In this document: positions 24,614 through 32,880 of the stretch, one piece after another | Layout of the letters: the number at the start of each line of letters is the position of its first letter | How positions within the stretch are numbered: the first letter of the stretch is position 1 | Source of the DNA: JBEIJQ01 sp040380145 | Lineage (GTDB): Bacteria > Bacteroidota > Bacteroidia > Chitinophagales > Saprospiraceae | NCBI GenBank assembly: GCA_040380145.1 | Contig: JBEIJQ010000004.1 | Coordinates: 1 to 46,501 of the forward strand | DNA: 46,501 nt | Direction: 5' to 3' | Position numbers and translations under genes: made by a program | Notes under the pieces: model-generated | Told to the model about the DNA's origin: nothing | Database searches by the model: none | The model's input: the letters and a program-made list of their open reading frames with translations, nothing else

Positions 24614-24646
24614 GAACGGGCGTAACGGATTTCCGATACCCTGTTC
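24614..24646 (+). promoter_or_regulatory. Structured hairpin in the S8 leader
   Basis: Nested pairing: GAACGGG (24614-24620) with CCC-U-GUUC (24639-24646, one bulged U), and CGGA (24626-24629) with UCCG (24632-24635). An internal loop CGUAA/AUA separates the two stems. The 3' strand carries GAUAC, also found in the S8-binding helix of 16S rRNA. It may be an autoregulatory site for S8; the match is partial. Confidence 0.45.
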
Positions 24647-24738
24647 TCGAAAGGAAGTACATTAGTTGCGAGAATCCCTTTGGGGACACCTCCTTCGATT
24701 ACATCTTTAATATGAACCTTTTATTTTAAATTGTTGGC

Positions 24739-25143
24739 ATGTTAGTAACGGATCCCATAGCCGATTACCTGACCCGTATCCGCAATGCCCAAATGGCTGG
24801 TCACCGTACCGTGGATATTCCCGCATCGAACCTCAAGAAGAGTTTGACGCAGATCCTGTACGACAACGGGTACATCCTGAAATACAAATTCGGGGAAACC
24901 GAGAACAAGCAGGGCGTGATCACGATCGCCCTGAAGTACGATCGCGAATCTAAGCAGCCTGTGATCAAGCGCTTGGTCCGTGTGTCCCGTCCCGGTCTGA
25001 GGAAATTCAGCAAGGCCGAGGAGTTGCCCCGCGTGATCAACGGTCTGGGCATCGCCATCATTTCCACTTCGCGCGGCATTATGACCGACAAAGAGGCCCG
25101 TGCGCAGCACGTGGGCGGCGAGGTGCTCTGTTATGTTTACTAA
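24739..25143 (+). CDS. rpsH: Small ribosomal subunit protein uS8
   Basis: A 134-residue 30S protein that binds helix 21 of 16S rRNA. It begins MLVTDPIADYLTRIRNAQMA and ends with the conserved STSRGIMTDKEARAQHVGGE segment. It is the first gene of the local operon: no L14, L24, L5 or S14 precedes it, although those normally do. The start has an AT-rich upstream stretch and no Shine-Dalgarno. In E. coli S8 is the translational regulator of the spc operon, which makes the structured leader of interest. Confidence 0.98.
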   Translation: MLVTDPIADYLTRIRNAQMAGHRTVDIPASNLKKSLTQILYDNGYILKYKFGETENKQGVITIALKYDRESKQPVIKRLVRVSRPGLRKFSKAEELPRVINGLGIAIISTSRGIMTDKEARAQHVGGEVLCYVY

Positions 25144-25163
25144 TCCGACAAATCTTCTCCGCC

Positions 25164-25724
25164 ATGTCTCGTATAGGTAAATTGCCCATTTCCCTGCCGT
25201 CCGGTGTCCAGGTGAACGTGACCGACAAAGGTCTCGTGACGGTCAAGGGCAGCAAGGGAGAACTTTCCCAGCAAATAGTAGATCCCGCCATCAAGGTTTC
25301 GTTGGACAACGGGTCTGTCGTCGTCACCCGTGCAACGGACCAGAAGCGCCATCGCGCGCTGCACGGCTTGTATCGTGCCTTGATCAACAACATGGTCGTG
25401 GGCGTCTCCGAGGGTTACAAGCACACGATGGAAATCCACGGCGTTGGTTTCCGTTGTGCCAACCGCGGCCAGTTGCTCGAGTTGCAGCTCGGTTATTCGC
25501 ACCCCATCTTCTTCGTGGTTCCCAACGAGATCAAGTTGGAGACCAAAATGGAAAAGGGTCAGCCCCCATTGGTCACGTTGATGGGCCACGACAAGCAGCT
25601 CATCGGCCAGGTGGCCGCCAAGATCCGTTCTTTCCGTGCTCCGGAGCCTTACAAAGGAAAGGGTATCCGTTTTGCCGGCGAGGCGATCCGTCGCAAGGCC
25701 GGCAAAGCCGCAGCGAAGAAGTAA
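25164..25724 (+). CDS. rplF: Large ribosomal subunit protein uL6
   Basis: A 186-residue 50S protein near the factor-binding centre. It begins MSRIGKLPISLPSGVQVNVT. The second domain ends with the hallmark PEPYKGKGIRFAGE and a basic RRKAGKAAAKK tail. It lies 20 nt after S8 in normal spc order, and no Shine-Dalgarno is seen before the ATG. Confidence 0.98.
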   Translation: MSRIGKLPISLPSGVQVNVTDKGLVTVKGSKGELSQQIVDPAIKVSLDNGSVVVTRATDQKRHRALHGLYRALINNMVVGVSEGYKHTMEIHGVGFRCANRGQLLELQLGYSHPIFFVVPNEIKLETKMEKGQPPLVTLMGHDKQLIGQVAAKIRSFRAPEPYKGKGIRFAGEAIRRKAGKAAAKK

Positions 25725-25802
25725 CCACTTTATTATCTCCTCACCACACGGCCTGTTCCGTTTTCCGGCTCGTTTCCGAGCCGCCTAAACTTCAAGCGAT
25801 AT

Positions 25803-26159
25803 ATGAGCAAGAGTCAAAAAGCCATTCGCCGCGAAAAGATCAAGATGCGCATCCGCAAGCGCATTTTCGGCACCGCCGCGCGTCCCCGTCTCGCTGTTTT
25901 CCGCAGCAACTGCCAGATTTACTGTCAGATCATAGACGATCTGACCGGTCGTACCATTTGCGCCGCCTCTTCCCGCGAGGAAGGAATCGGACAATCGGGG
26001 GCCAAGGTCGAACAGGCCAAGAGCGTCGGCCAGCTCATCGCCCGCAAGGCGAAAGCCGCCGGAGTGGATAACGTGGTGTTCGACCGCGGAGGCTATCTGT
26101 ACCACGGCCGTGTGAAATCCCTGGCCGACGGTGCCCGTGAAGGCGGTCTGCAATTCTGA
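25803..26159 (+). CDS. rplR: Large ribosomal subunit protein uL18
   Basis: A 118-residue 5S rRNA-binding protein of the central protuberance. Typical segments are KRIFGTAARPRLAVFRSN, YCQIIDDLTGRT and VVFDRGGYLYHGRVKSLADGARE. It lies 78 nt after L6. The longer gap shows no terminator. Length is normal for the family. Confidence 0.98.
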   Translation: MSKSQKAIRREKIKMRIRKRIFGTAARPRLAVFRSNCQIYCQIIDDLTGRTICAASSREEGIGQSGAKVEQAKSVGQLIARKAKAAGVDNVVFDRGGYLYHGRVKSLADGAREGGLQF

Positions 26160-26194
26160 ATCCCTAACCCGCAACAGCAGGATCACTTTTTATT

Positions 26195-26782
26195 ATGGCT
26201 AATCAGCAAAACACCAATCGCGGCCGCGAACCGAGAGAGCCCCGCGAGAACAAGGGTAGCCGCGACGGCAATCGTTCCGACAAAGGCGAGAAAGTCCAGG
26301 ACTCCGAGTTCAAGGACAAGCTCGTCGAGCTCAACCGGGTTGCCAAAGTCACCAAGGGCGGCCGTACTTTCACCTTCGCCGCCATTGTGGTGGTCGGTGA
26401 TGGCAAAGGCCGTGTAGGCCAAGGTTTGGGCAAGGCCCGCGACGTCCAAGAGGCCATCCAAAAGGCCATCGGCGATGCCAAGAAAAATTTGGTCACGGTG
26501 CCCGTTTTCAAGGGTACGGTTCCGCACGAGCAACACGGCAAGTTCGGCGCCGGACGGGTCTTACTCAAGCCTGCCTCCGACGGTACGGGCGTGATCGCCG
26601 GTGGGGCCATGCGCGCCGTTCTGGAAACAGCCGGTGTGACCAACGTGCTCGCCAAATCGCTCGGAAGTTCCAACCCGCACAACGTCATAAAGGCGACCAT
26701 TGATGCGTTGGTTCGCATGCGCTCTCCCCAAGAGGTCGCCCGCCAGCGCACTTTGACGACCGAAAAAGTATTCAAAGGTTGA
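26195..26782 (+). CDS. rpsE: Small ribosomal subunit protein uS5
   Basis: A 195-residue 30S protein important for decoding accuracy. A hydrophilic N-terminal extension of about 40 residues rich in Asn, Arg, Glu and Gly precedes the double-stranded RNA-binding domain (ELNRVAKVTKGGRTFTFAA). The C-terminal domain has AGGAMRAVLETAGVTNVLAKS. The extension makes it longer than the E. coli protein (167 residues). It lies 35 nt after L18. Confidence 0.98.
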   Translation: MANQQNTNRGREPREPRENKGSRDGNRSDKGEKVQDSEFKDKLVELNRVAKVTKGGRTFTFAAIVVVGDGKGRVGQGLGKARDVQEAIQKAIGDAKKNLVTVPVFKGTVPHEQHGKFGAGRVLLKPASDGTGVIAGGAMRAVLETAGVTNVLAKSLGSSNPHNVIKATIDALVRMRSPQEVARQRTLTTEKVFKG

Positions 26783-26826
26783 TCACCCATCCGATCGGCT
26801 CTCCGACGGATACAATCCAAACGGCC

Positions 26827-27006
26827 ATGTCCAAGGTTAAGATTACCCAAATCAGAAGCATCATCGACCGCCCCCATCGCCAAAAGAACACCATCAAGGC
26901 GTTGGGCCTCCACAAGATCAACCACACGGTCGAACACGAAGCGACCCCCCAGATCTTGGGAATGATCAAAAAAGTAGAACACCTCGTCCGCGTCGAGCAG
27001 GCCTAA
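26827..27006 (+). CDS. rpmD: Large ribosomal subunit protein uL30
   Basis: A 59-residue protein starting MSKVKITQIRSIIDRPHRQK and ending with GMIKKVEHLVRVEQA, the usual short bacterial form. An upstream in-frame Met at 26779 is rejected because the added residues overlap the S5 stop and are not conserved in type. Confidence 0.97.
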   Translation: MSKVKITQIRSIIDRPHRQKNTIKALGLHKINHTVEHEATPQILGMIKKVEHLVRVEQA

Positions 27007-27038
27007 TGCCACGATAGGACGATAAAACGATATCTCTT

Positions 27039-27494
27039 ATGCTACAGTTGCACAATCTCACCCCGGCCCAAGGAAGCAACAAAAAAGGCAAGCGCATCGG
27101 ACGCGGCCAAGGCTCCGGAAAAGGCGGTACCTCCACGAAGGGCCACAAGGGCGCCAAGGCCCGCACCGGCCACAATGAAAAGCGCCATTTCGAGGGCGGC
27201 CAAATGCCCCTGCACATGCGCCTGCCCAAGCGCGGATTCAAGAACGTGAACCGCGTGGAATACCTCGGGCTCAACCTCGGGCGTCTCGAGGACATGATCC
27301 AGGCGTACGGGCTCACGGAAATTTCCCCGGAAAGCCTATACGGGGCCCGTTTGATCAAAAAAGACAGTTTGATCAAAGTGCTGGCACATGGTGAATTGAC
27401 TGCCAAAATTGACGTGAAGGCACATGCCTTTTCCGAAAAGGCCAAACAGGCCATCGAAGCCCTCGGGGGAACGGTGACCGTTTTGGAAAAATAA
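27039..27494 (+). CDS. rplO: Large ribosomal subunit protein uL15
   Basis: A 151-residue late-assembly 50S protein. The Gly/Lys/Arg-rich N-terminus (GSNKKGKRIGRGQGSGKGG) threads into rRNA. The C-terminal globular part ends KAKQAIEALGGTVTVLEK. It directly precedes secY, as in most bacteria. Confidence 0.98.
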   Translation: MLQLHNLTPAQGSNKKGKRIGRGQGSGKGGTSTKGHKGAKARTGHNEKRHFEGGQMPLHMRLPKRGFKNVNRVEYLGLNLGRLEDMIQAYGLTEISPESLYGARLIKKDSLIKVLAHGELTAKIDVKAHAFSEKAKQAIEALGGTVTVLEK

Positions 27495-27530
27495 TACCTG
27501 TTCCGCAATCCCTTCGATCGCTACAGCCTT

Positions 27531-28895
27531 ATGGATTTTTTTCAACGACTTCTCGCCAAAACCAGGCTCAAAGACATCTTTGAGACCGTAGAGCTCCGCA
27601 ACAGGATTTTCTACACCTTGGCCCTGTTGCTCATCTATCGCTTGGGTTCGTACATCGTACTGCCCGGTGTGGACGGAGCGGCCGTTGCCGCACAGGCCAA
27701 CAGCGGAAACGGCAACGACCTGCTCAACCTCGTGAATGCATTCACGGGAGGCTCGTTCTACAACGTGTCCATTTTCGCCTTGGGGATAATGCCCTACATC
27801 TCGGCGTCCATCGTGGTGCAGTTGTTGGGATTTGCTCTTCCGCAGTTCAAAAAAATGCAGAGCGAAGGTGAGTCCGGTACGCGCAAGCTCAACCAGATCA
27901 CACGCATCCTCACCATCGTGATCACGATTTTCCAAGCCATCACCTACCTCGGCTACATCAAGGGGGCTTTCCCGGGAGTGGTCACGGGCAGTGAAGTGGC
28001 ACACTTCAGCAATGCGTTGCTGATCACCTGTGGCACGGTCATCTGCATGTGGCTCGGCGAACGGATCACCGATCATGGTTTGGGCAATGGTACTTCACTG
28101 ATCATTGCGGTCGGCATCATAGCACGTTTGCCCGAAGCTTTCTTCGGCGAGTTCGACCTCCGAAAAACCAGTCTGATCCTCTTCACGGTGGAATTGGCCC
28201 TCTTTGTGGGCATCACGCTATGCACGATCGCGATCATCCAAGCGATCTATCGCATCCCCTTGCAGCGCGCCATGGCGAGCTCGGCCCGCAGTGTGCGTTC
28301 CTCGGCCGACAAAAGCGGCGGTGTACGCGATTACCTGCCCATCAAATTGAACACATCCGGCGTCATGCCGATCATCTTTGCGCAAGCGCTGATGTTTATC
28401 CCCGCCACAGTGTACCAAGCCACGGCAGGTGGTGGATCCAATGCCTTTATCGATGCTTTGAACAAACCGGACTCGTTGATGTACAACATCATCTATTTCG
28501 TGATGATCGTCCTTTTTACCTATGTGTACACGGCATTGGTGATCAATCCCACCCAACAGGCCGAGTTTTTGCAGCGCAACAACACGTTCATAAGCAGTGT
28601 GCAACCCGGAAAGGACACCGCAGATTACATCGATCGGGTGGTCACGGATATTACCCTGCCCGGTGCTTTGTCTTTGGCCATCATCGCCATCATCCCGCCC
28701 ATAGTGATGGGCATCGGTTTGGTCAAGGCCAATACGTTCGCCTATTTCTTTGGCGGAACATCCCTGATCATCATGATCGGCGTGGCCTTGGACACGCTCC
28801 AGCAGATCGAAAACCATCTGTTGGAGAAAAAATACGATGGATTGATCCAAGGAGGCCGCATCAAGGGACGCGGCGCGTTCAGCAGCGTCGAATAA
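27531..28895 (+). CDS. secY: Protein translocase subunit SecY
   Basis: A 454-residue channel subunit of the Sec translocon with ten expected transmembrane helices. Diagnostic segments are ELRNRIFYTLALLLIYRLGS (helix 1), ALGIMPYISASIVVQLL (family signature), the cytoplasmic loop KMQSEGESGTRKLNQ, LPIKLNTSGVMPIIFAQAL and FLQRNNTFISSVQPGKDT. It feeds exported proteins, including T9SS substrates, into the periplasm. It lies 36 nt after L15. Confidence 0.98.
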   Translation: MDFFQRLLAKTRLKDIFETVELRNRIFYTLALLLIYRLGSYIVLPGVDGAAVAAQANSGNGNDLLNLVNAFTGGSFYNVSIFALGIMPYISASIVVQLLGFALPQFKKMQSEGESGTRKLNQITRILTIVITIFQAITYLGYIKGAFPGVVTGSEVAHFSNALLITCGTVICMWLGERITDHGLGNGTSLIIAVGIIARLPEAFFGEFDLRKTSLILFTVELALFVGITLCTIAIIQAIYRIPLQRAMASSARSVRSSADKSGGVRDYLPIKLNTSGVMPIIFAQALMFIPATVYQATAGGGSNAFIDALNKPDSLMYNIIYFVMIVLFTYVYTALVINPTQQAEFLQRNNTFISSVQPGKDTADYIDRVVTDITLPGALSLAIIAIIPPIVMGIGLVKANTFAYFFGGTSLIIMIGVALDTLQQIENHLLEKKYDGLIQGGRIKGRGAFSSVE

Positions 28896-28929
28896 GCCAC
28901 ACGGCATCAACGGGAAAGCCCACGTTCGT

Positions 28930-29739
28930 ATGGTTTATTACAAAACTGAGGAAGAGGTAGAAAAAATCCGCTACAGCTGCTTGTTGGTTTCTAAAACCTT
29001 GGGCATTGTCGGAGAAAATATCCGGCCGGGGGTTACCGGCAAGTTCATTGACAGAATCGCGGAAGAGTTCCTATTGGACAACAAGGCAAAACCAGCCTTC
29101 AAAGGATATGGCGGCTTTCCCAACACGCTGTGTGTTTCGGTGAACGAAGTCGTCGTGCACGGGATACCATCCGATCGTGAGTTTCGCGACGGCGATATTG
29201 TCTCGGTCGATTGCGGATCTCTGTTTGGAGGTTATTTCGGCGATGCGGCCTATACGTTCGCCATGGGCAACGTCCAACCTGAGGTGCTCCGGCTTTGTGA
29301 AGTCACTTTGGCATCCTTGTACAGGGGCATAGCCATGGCAGTTTCCGGCCATCGCCTCGAGGATATCGGCCACGCCATACAGTCGTTCACCGAAACCGAA
29401 AACGGATATGGGGTCGTCAGAGATCTCGTAGGTCACGGTATAGGCAAAAGCCTTCACGAAGATCCCCAAGTACCCAATTATGGCAAAAGGGGAAGAGGAA
29501 TGCTCCTCAAAGATGGTTTGGTCATCGCCATCGAGCCCATGATCAACATGGGACGTCGAGAAGTCCGGCAAGCGCCTGATAAGTGGACTATCCTGACGGC
29601 CGACAAAAAACCGTCCGCCCATTACGAGCATACGGTGGTCGTCCGCAAAAACGCCGCTGAAATCCTGAGTACCCACGAATTTGCAGAGGCGGCCATAAAA
29701 AACAACCCCGAATTGGTTCCCATTCCCCAAAAAAATTAG
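28930..29739 (+). CDS. map: Type I methionine aminopeptidase
   Basis: A 269-residue metallopeptidase that removes the initiator Met. Metal ligands of the pita-bread fold are visible: Asp in VSVDCGS, Asp in FGDAAYTF, His in VGHGIGKSLHEDP, Glu in AIEPMINM and Glu in HYEHTVVV. Substrate His is in VVHGIPSD. It has no N-terminal zinc-finger extension (type Ia/b short form). It sits between secY and infA, an arrangement common outside the enterobacteria. Confidence 0.97.
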   Translation: MVYYKTEEEVEKIRYSCLLVSKTLGIVGENIRPGVTGKFIDRIAEEFLLDNKAKPAFKGYGGFPNTLCVSVNEVVVHGIPSDREFRDGDIVSVDCGSLFGGYFGDAAYTFAMGNVQPEVLRLCEVTLASLYRGIAMAVSGHRLEDIGHAIQSFTETENGYGVVRDLVGHGIGKSLHEDPQVPNYGKRGRGMLLKDGLVIAIEPMINMGRREVRQAPDKWTILTADKKPSAHYEHTVVVRKNAAEILSTHEFAEAAIKNNPELVPIPQKN

Positions 29740-29766
29740 ATCTTTGCAGTCCAATTTCCGAAACCT

Positions 29767-29985
29767 ATGCCCAAGCAGGACCTCATCCGCCAAGACGGCA
29801 CCATAACCGAAGCGCTTTCCAACGCGATGTTCCGCGTGAAGTTGGAAAACGAACACGTTATTCTGGCCACTATCTCCGGGAAAATGCGCATGCACTACAT
29901 CCGCATCCTCCCTGGCGACAAAGTGGCCGTGGAGATGTCGCCTTACGACCTCACCAGAGGAAGAATCATATACCGTTACAAATAA
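29767..29985 (+). CDS. infA: Translation initiation factor IF-1
   Basis: A 72-residue OB-fold protein beginning MPKQDLIRQDGTITEALSNA and containing ISGKMRMHYIRILPGDKV and SPYDLTRGRIIYRYK. It binds the ribosomal A site during initiation. A GATCTTTG sequence about 20 nt upstream, one mismatch from TAnnTTTG, is a possible internal promoter. Confidence 0.98.
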   Translation: MPKQDLIRQDGTITEALSNAMFRVKLENEHVILATISGKMRMHYIRILPGDKVAVEMSPYDLTRGRIIYRYK

Positions 29986-30017
29986 CCGTTTCGCTTATCC
30001 TTTATAGTTTCTCTATC

Positions 30018-30134
30018 ATGAAAGTCAGACCATCCATCAAGAAGCGTACCGCCGACTGCAAAATCGTGCGTCGGAATGGCAAGCTGTACATCATTAACAA
30101 GAAAAATCCTCGCTTCAAACAGCGCCAAGGATAA
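30018..30134 (+). CDS. rpmJ: Large ribosomal subunit protein bL36
   Basis: A 38-residue protein, MKVRPSIKKRTADCKIVRRN followed by a KNPRFKQRQG end. The zinc ribbon of standard L36 needs three Cys and one His. Here only Cys14 remains (Thr11, and no Cys27 or His33), so this is a zinc-free type. It sits between infA and S13 as expected. Confidence 0.95.
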   Translation: MKVRPSIKKRTADCKIVRRNGKLYIINKKNPRFKQRQG

Positions 30135-30163
30135 TTCCCCATACTCAAAACGATCATCTTTAT

Positions 30164-30541
30164 ATGGCACGTATTGCTGGCATCGACCTTCCCAAGAACA
30201 AGCGGGGTGTTATCGGTCTAACCTACATCTTCGGCATTGGCCGTCCGACATCCATCAGCATCCTCGCCAAGGCGGGGATCAGCGAAGATGTCCGGATAAA
30301 AGATTGGACCGAAGAAAACATCCGCGACATCCGCCGCATCATCAATGACGACCACAAAGTCGAAGGTGCGCTCCGTGGGGAAGTCCAGACCAACATCAAA
30401 CGCCTCATGGACATTGCATGCTACCGTGGGCTGCGCCACCGCAAAGGCCTCCCGCTCCGCGGTCAGCGCACCCGCACCAATGCCCGTACCCGCAAGGGCA
30501 AGCGCAAAACGGTGGCCAACAAAAAGCAGGTCGGCAAATAA
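30164..30541 (+). CDS. rpsM: Small ribosomal subunit protein uS13
   Basis: A 125-residue 30S head protein contacting tRNA and 50S bridges. It begins MARIAGIDLPKNKRGVIGLT and contains YRGLRHRKGLPLRGQRTRTNART in segments, ending in a basic KGKRKTVANKKQVGK tail. It is the first gene of the classical alpha-operon part (S13-S11-S4-rpoA-L17). Confidence 0.98.
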   Translation: MARIAGIDLPKNKRGVIGLTYIFGIGRPTSISILAKAGISEDVRIKDWTEENIRDIRRIINDDHKVEGALRGEVQTNIKRLMDIACYRGLRHRKGLPLRGQRTRTNARTRKGKRKTVANKKQVGK

Positions 30542-30607
30542 TCTGTCCGGTTTCCTGCTGGCCAAGTCCCATTCTTTATCGGCAACCCTTCATTTCAGCA
30601 CAGTTTT

Positions 30608-31006
30608 ATGGCGAAGCAACAATCTTCCTCCAAAAAGGCCAAGAAAAAGAACGTAAAAGTGGATGGCCCGGGCATGGCCCACATCCAAGCCTCGTTCAAC
30701 AACATCATCGTGACCCTCACCAACGGTCGCGGCCAAGTCATCTCTTGGGCATCGGCCGGCAAGGCTGGTTTCCGCGGTTCCAAGAAAAACACTCCGTTCG
30801 CCGCCCAAGTGGCCACCAACGAAGCCGCCAAAGAGGCTTACGAATGCGGTCTGCGCAGCGTCGAAGTGTTCGTTAAAGGTCCCGGTTCCGGTCGTGAATC
30901 CGCTATCCGTGCTCTCGATACCTCTGGCATCAAGGTAACGGTCATCCGCGACATTACCCCGATGCCGCACAACGGCTGCCGTCCGCCCAAACGCCGTCGC
31001 GTGTAA
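30608..31006 (+). CDS. rpsK: Small ribosomal subunit protein uS11
   Basis: A 132-residue 30S platform protein. A basic N-terminus (KQQSSSKKAKKKNVKVDG) precedes AHIQASFNNIIVTLTNGRG. The end carries VIRDITPMPHNGCRPPKRRR. In some Bacteroidota, S11 with S18 and S21 helps hide the anti-Shine-Dalgarno; this fits the lack of such sites throughout the window. Confidence 0.98.
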   Translation: MAKQQSSSKKAKKKNVKVDGPGMAHIQASFNNIIVTLTNGRGQVISWASAGKAGFRGSKKNTPFAAQVATNEAAKEAYECGLRSVEVFVKGPGSGRESAIRALDTSGIKVTVIRDITPMPHNGCRPPKRRRV

Positions 31007-31061
31007 ACGCCCGTCGGCCACTGCTCATTCCGATTTTTTCCATTACCACAATATCCCCATC

Positions 31062-31682
31062 ATGGCACGCTATACGGGACCAAAAACCAAGATATCCCGG
31101 GCCTTCGGCCAAAAATTGTTCGGCGCGGACAAGGGTTTCGACAAACTCAAGGCCTCCAACAAATTGAATCCTCCCGGGCAGCACGGGGCTACCAAACGCC
31201 GCAAGCAACGCTCGGACTATGCCCTCCAGTTGATGGAAAAGCAAAAAGCCAAGTACATTTATGGCCTTTTGGAGCGCCAGTTCTTCAAGACATTCCAAGC
31301 GGCCGTGCGCCGCAGTGGAGTGACCGGTGAAGTGCTTCTGCAACTGCTCGAGGCCCGACTCGACAATACGGTCTTCCGCCTCGGCATAGCGCCTACCCGC
31401 AACGCCGCCCGTCAGCTGGTTTCGCACAACCACATTACGGTCAACGGACGTGTGGTCAACATTCCTTCTTTTTCGCTCCGACCAGGCGATGTGATCGCCG
31501 TTCGCGGACGTTCCCAGAACTTCGAGGTGATCGAAACGGCCCTCAGCCGCAAGACAGAAAAGAACGCATGGCTTGAGTGGAACCGCGACAAAATGGAAGG
31601 TGTTTTCTTGGCCTTCCCGACTCGCGACCAAATCACCGAAACCATCAACGAACAGCTCATCGTCGAACTGTATTCGAAATAA
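31062..31682 (+). CDS. rpsD: Small ribosomal subunit protein uS4
   Basis: A 206-residue primary assembly protein of the 30S body. It begins MARYTGPKTKISRAFGQKLF and has no Cys cluster in the N-terminal region, so it is the zinc-free form. The S4 RNA-binding domain includes RLDNTVFRLGIAPTRNAARQ and HNHITVNGRVVNIPSFSLR. The 115 nt before rpoA hold no clear terminator. Confidence 0.98.
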   Translation: MARYTGPKTKISRAFGQKLFGADKGFDKLKASNKLNPPGQHGATKRRKQRSDYALQLMEKQKAKYIYGLLERQFFKTFQAAVRRSGVTGEVLLQLLEARLDNTVFRLGIAPTRNAARQLVSHNHITVNGRVVNIPSFSLRPGDVIAVRGRSQNFEVIETALSRKTEKNAWLEWNRDKMEGVFLAFPTRDQITETINEQLIVELYSK

Positions 31683-31797
31683 TCCTTTTTTTGGATTTCT
31701 CTTCGGGTTTTGCCCTACCACTTGGGCTTGCGCCCGGACGCGTATCGGAATCGCTTGGCCCTTCCCCCCCCTCATTCTTTGATTATTTCTTCCCAAT

Positions 31798-32796
31798 ATG
31801 AGCATTCTCAATTTCCAGAAGCCCGAGAAAATCGTGATGCAGAAAGCCAATGAATTCGAAGGTACCTTTGAATTCAAACCGCTGGAACCGGGCTTTGGGC
31901 AAACCGTCGGAAATTCCATCCGCCGTGTATTGCTTTCTTCATTGGACGGTTTCGCGATCTCCGGGGTGCGCATCGCAGGCGTGGACCACGAATTCGCCAC
32001 CTTGAAGGGAGTCGTGGAAGATGTAGTGGATATCGTACTCAACCTCAAGCAGGTCCGTATCAAGTGCAACATCCACGATGAGGAAATGGAATCCGAGAAG
32101 ATCTATCTTACCATTTCCGGTAAAGAACTGTTCCGCGCTGGCGATATCGAGGAGCACACCAATGTGTTCCGGGTGATGAACCCCAACCTCATCATCTGCC
32201 ACATGGACAAAAAGGTGACGCTGGAAGTGGAGTTGACCATCACCAAAGGCCGCGGCTATGTGCCCGCCGAAGAAAACGTTGTGAAGGACGCCCCGATCGG
32301 GTACATCCCCATGGATGCCATCTACACGCCCATCAAAAATGTGGCCTACCACGTGGAAAGCAGCCGGGTAGGACAGCGCACCGACTATGAAAAACTCGTG
32401 GTCGAATTGAAAACGGATGGCACCATCCACCCAGAAGAGGCTATCAAACAGGCTGCGCGCATCCTCATCCAGCACCTGATGCTCATTTCCGATGAGAACA
32501 TCACGTTCGATGATATGGGAAGCAAGTCCGACAGCTTGGTGGATGAGCACATCCTGCACATGCGCAAACTCTTCAAGACCTCCTTGGAAGATCTTGACCT
32601 ATCCGTTCGTGCCTACAACTGTCTCAAAGCGGCTAAAATCAATACCTTGGCAGATTTAGTGCGCTACGATACCCACGAACTGCTCAAGTTCCGCAACTTT
32701 GGAAAAAAATCTCTTGTCGAAATCGAAGAGCTCCTGATGGAGAAAAACCTCACTTTCGGCATGGACCTTTCCAAATACAAACTCGAAGAGGAATAA
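31798..32796 (+). CDS. rpoA: DNA-directed RNA polymerase subunit alpha
   Basis: A 332-residue protein that dimerises to nucleate RNA polymerase assembly. The N-terminal domain includes FEFKPLEPGFGQTVGNSIRR and LLSSLDGFAISGVRI. The C-terminal DNA- and activator-binding domain (about 255-332) has LDLSVRAYNCLKAAKINTLA and LKFRNFGKKSLVEIEELL. It sits between S4 and L17 as in most bacteria. The 84 nt before L17 contain no Shine-Dalgarno. Confidence 0.98.
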   Translation: MSILNFQKPEKIVMQKANEFEGTFEFKPLEPGFGQTVGNSIRRVLLSSLDGFAISGVRIAGVDHEFATLKGVVEDVVDIVLNLKQVRIKCNIHDEEMESEKIYLTISGKELFRAGDIEEHTNVFRVMNPNLIICHMDKKVTLEVELTITKGRGYVPAEENVVKDAPIGYIPMDAIYTPIKNVAYHVESSRVGQRTDYEKLVVELKTDGTIHPEEAIKQAARILIQHLMLISDENITFDDMGSKSDSLVDEHILHMRKLFKTSLEDLDLSVRAYNCLKAAKINTLADLVRYDTHELLKFRNFGKKSLVEIEELLMEKNLTFGMDLSKYKLEEE

Positions 32797-32880
32797 TTCC
32801 TCCTGTTTAATTATGCAGTGACCTGAACGTCCGTTGGGATGTCGGTGCTGCGATGTTCTCATCCTTTTTCACCCTCTTTT

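Noticed and set aside
24712..24729. A five-codon ORF (MNLLF) 9 nt before S8, as a leader peptide
   Set aside because: Too short to support; no run of regulatory codons and no overlapping attenuator seen.
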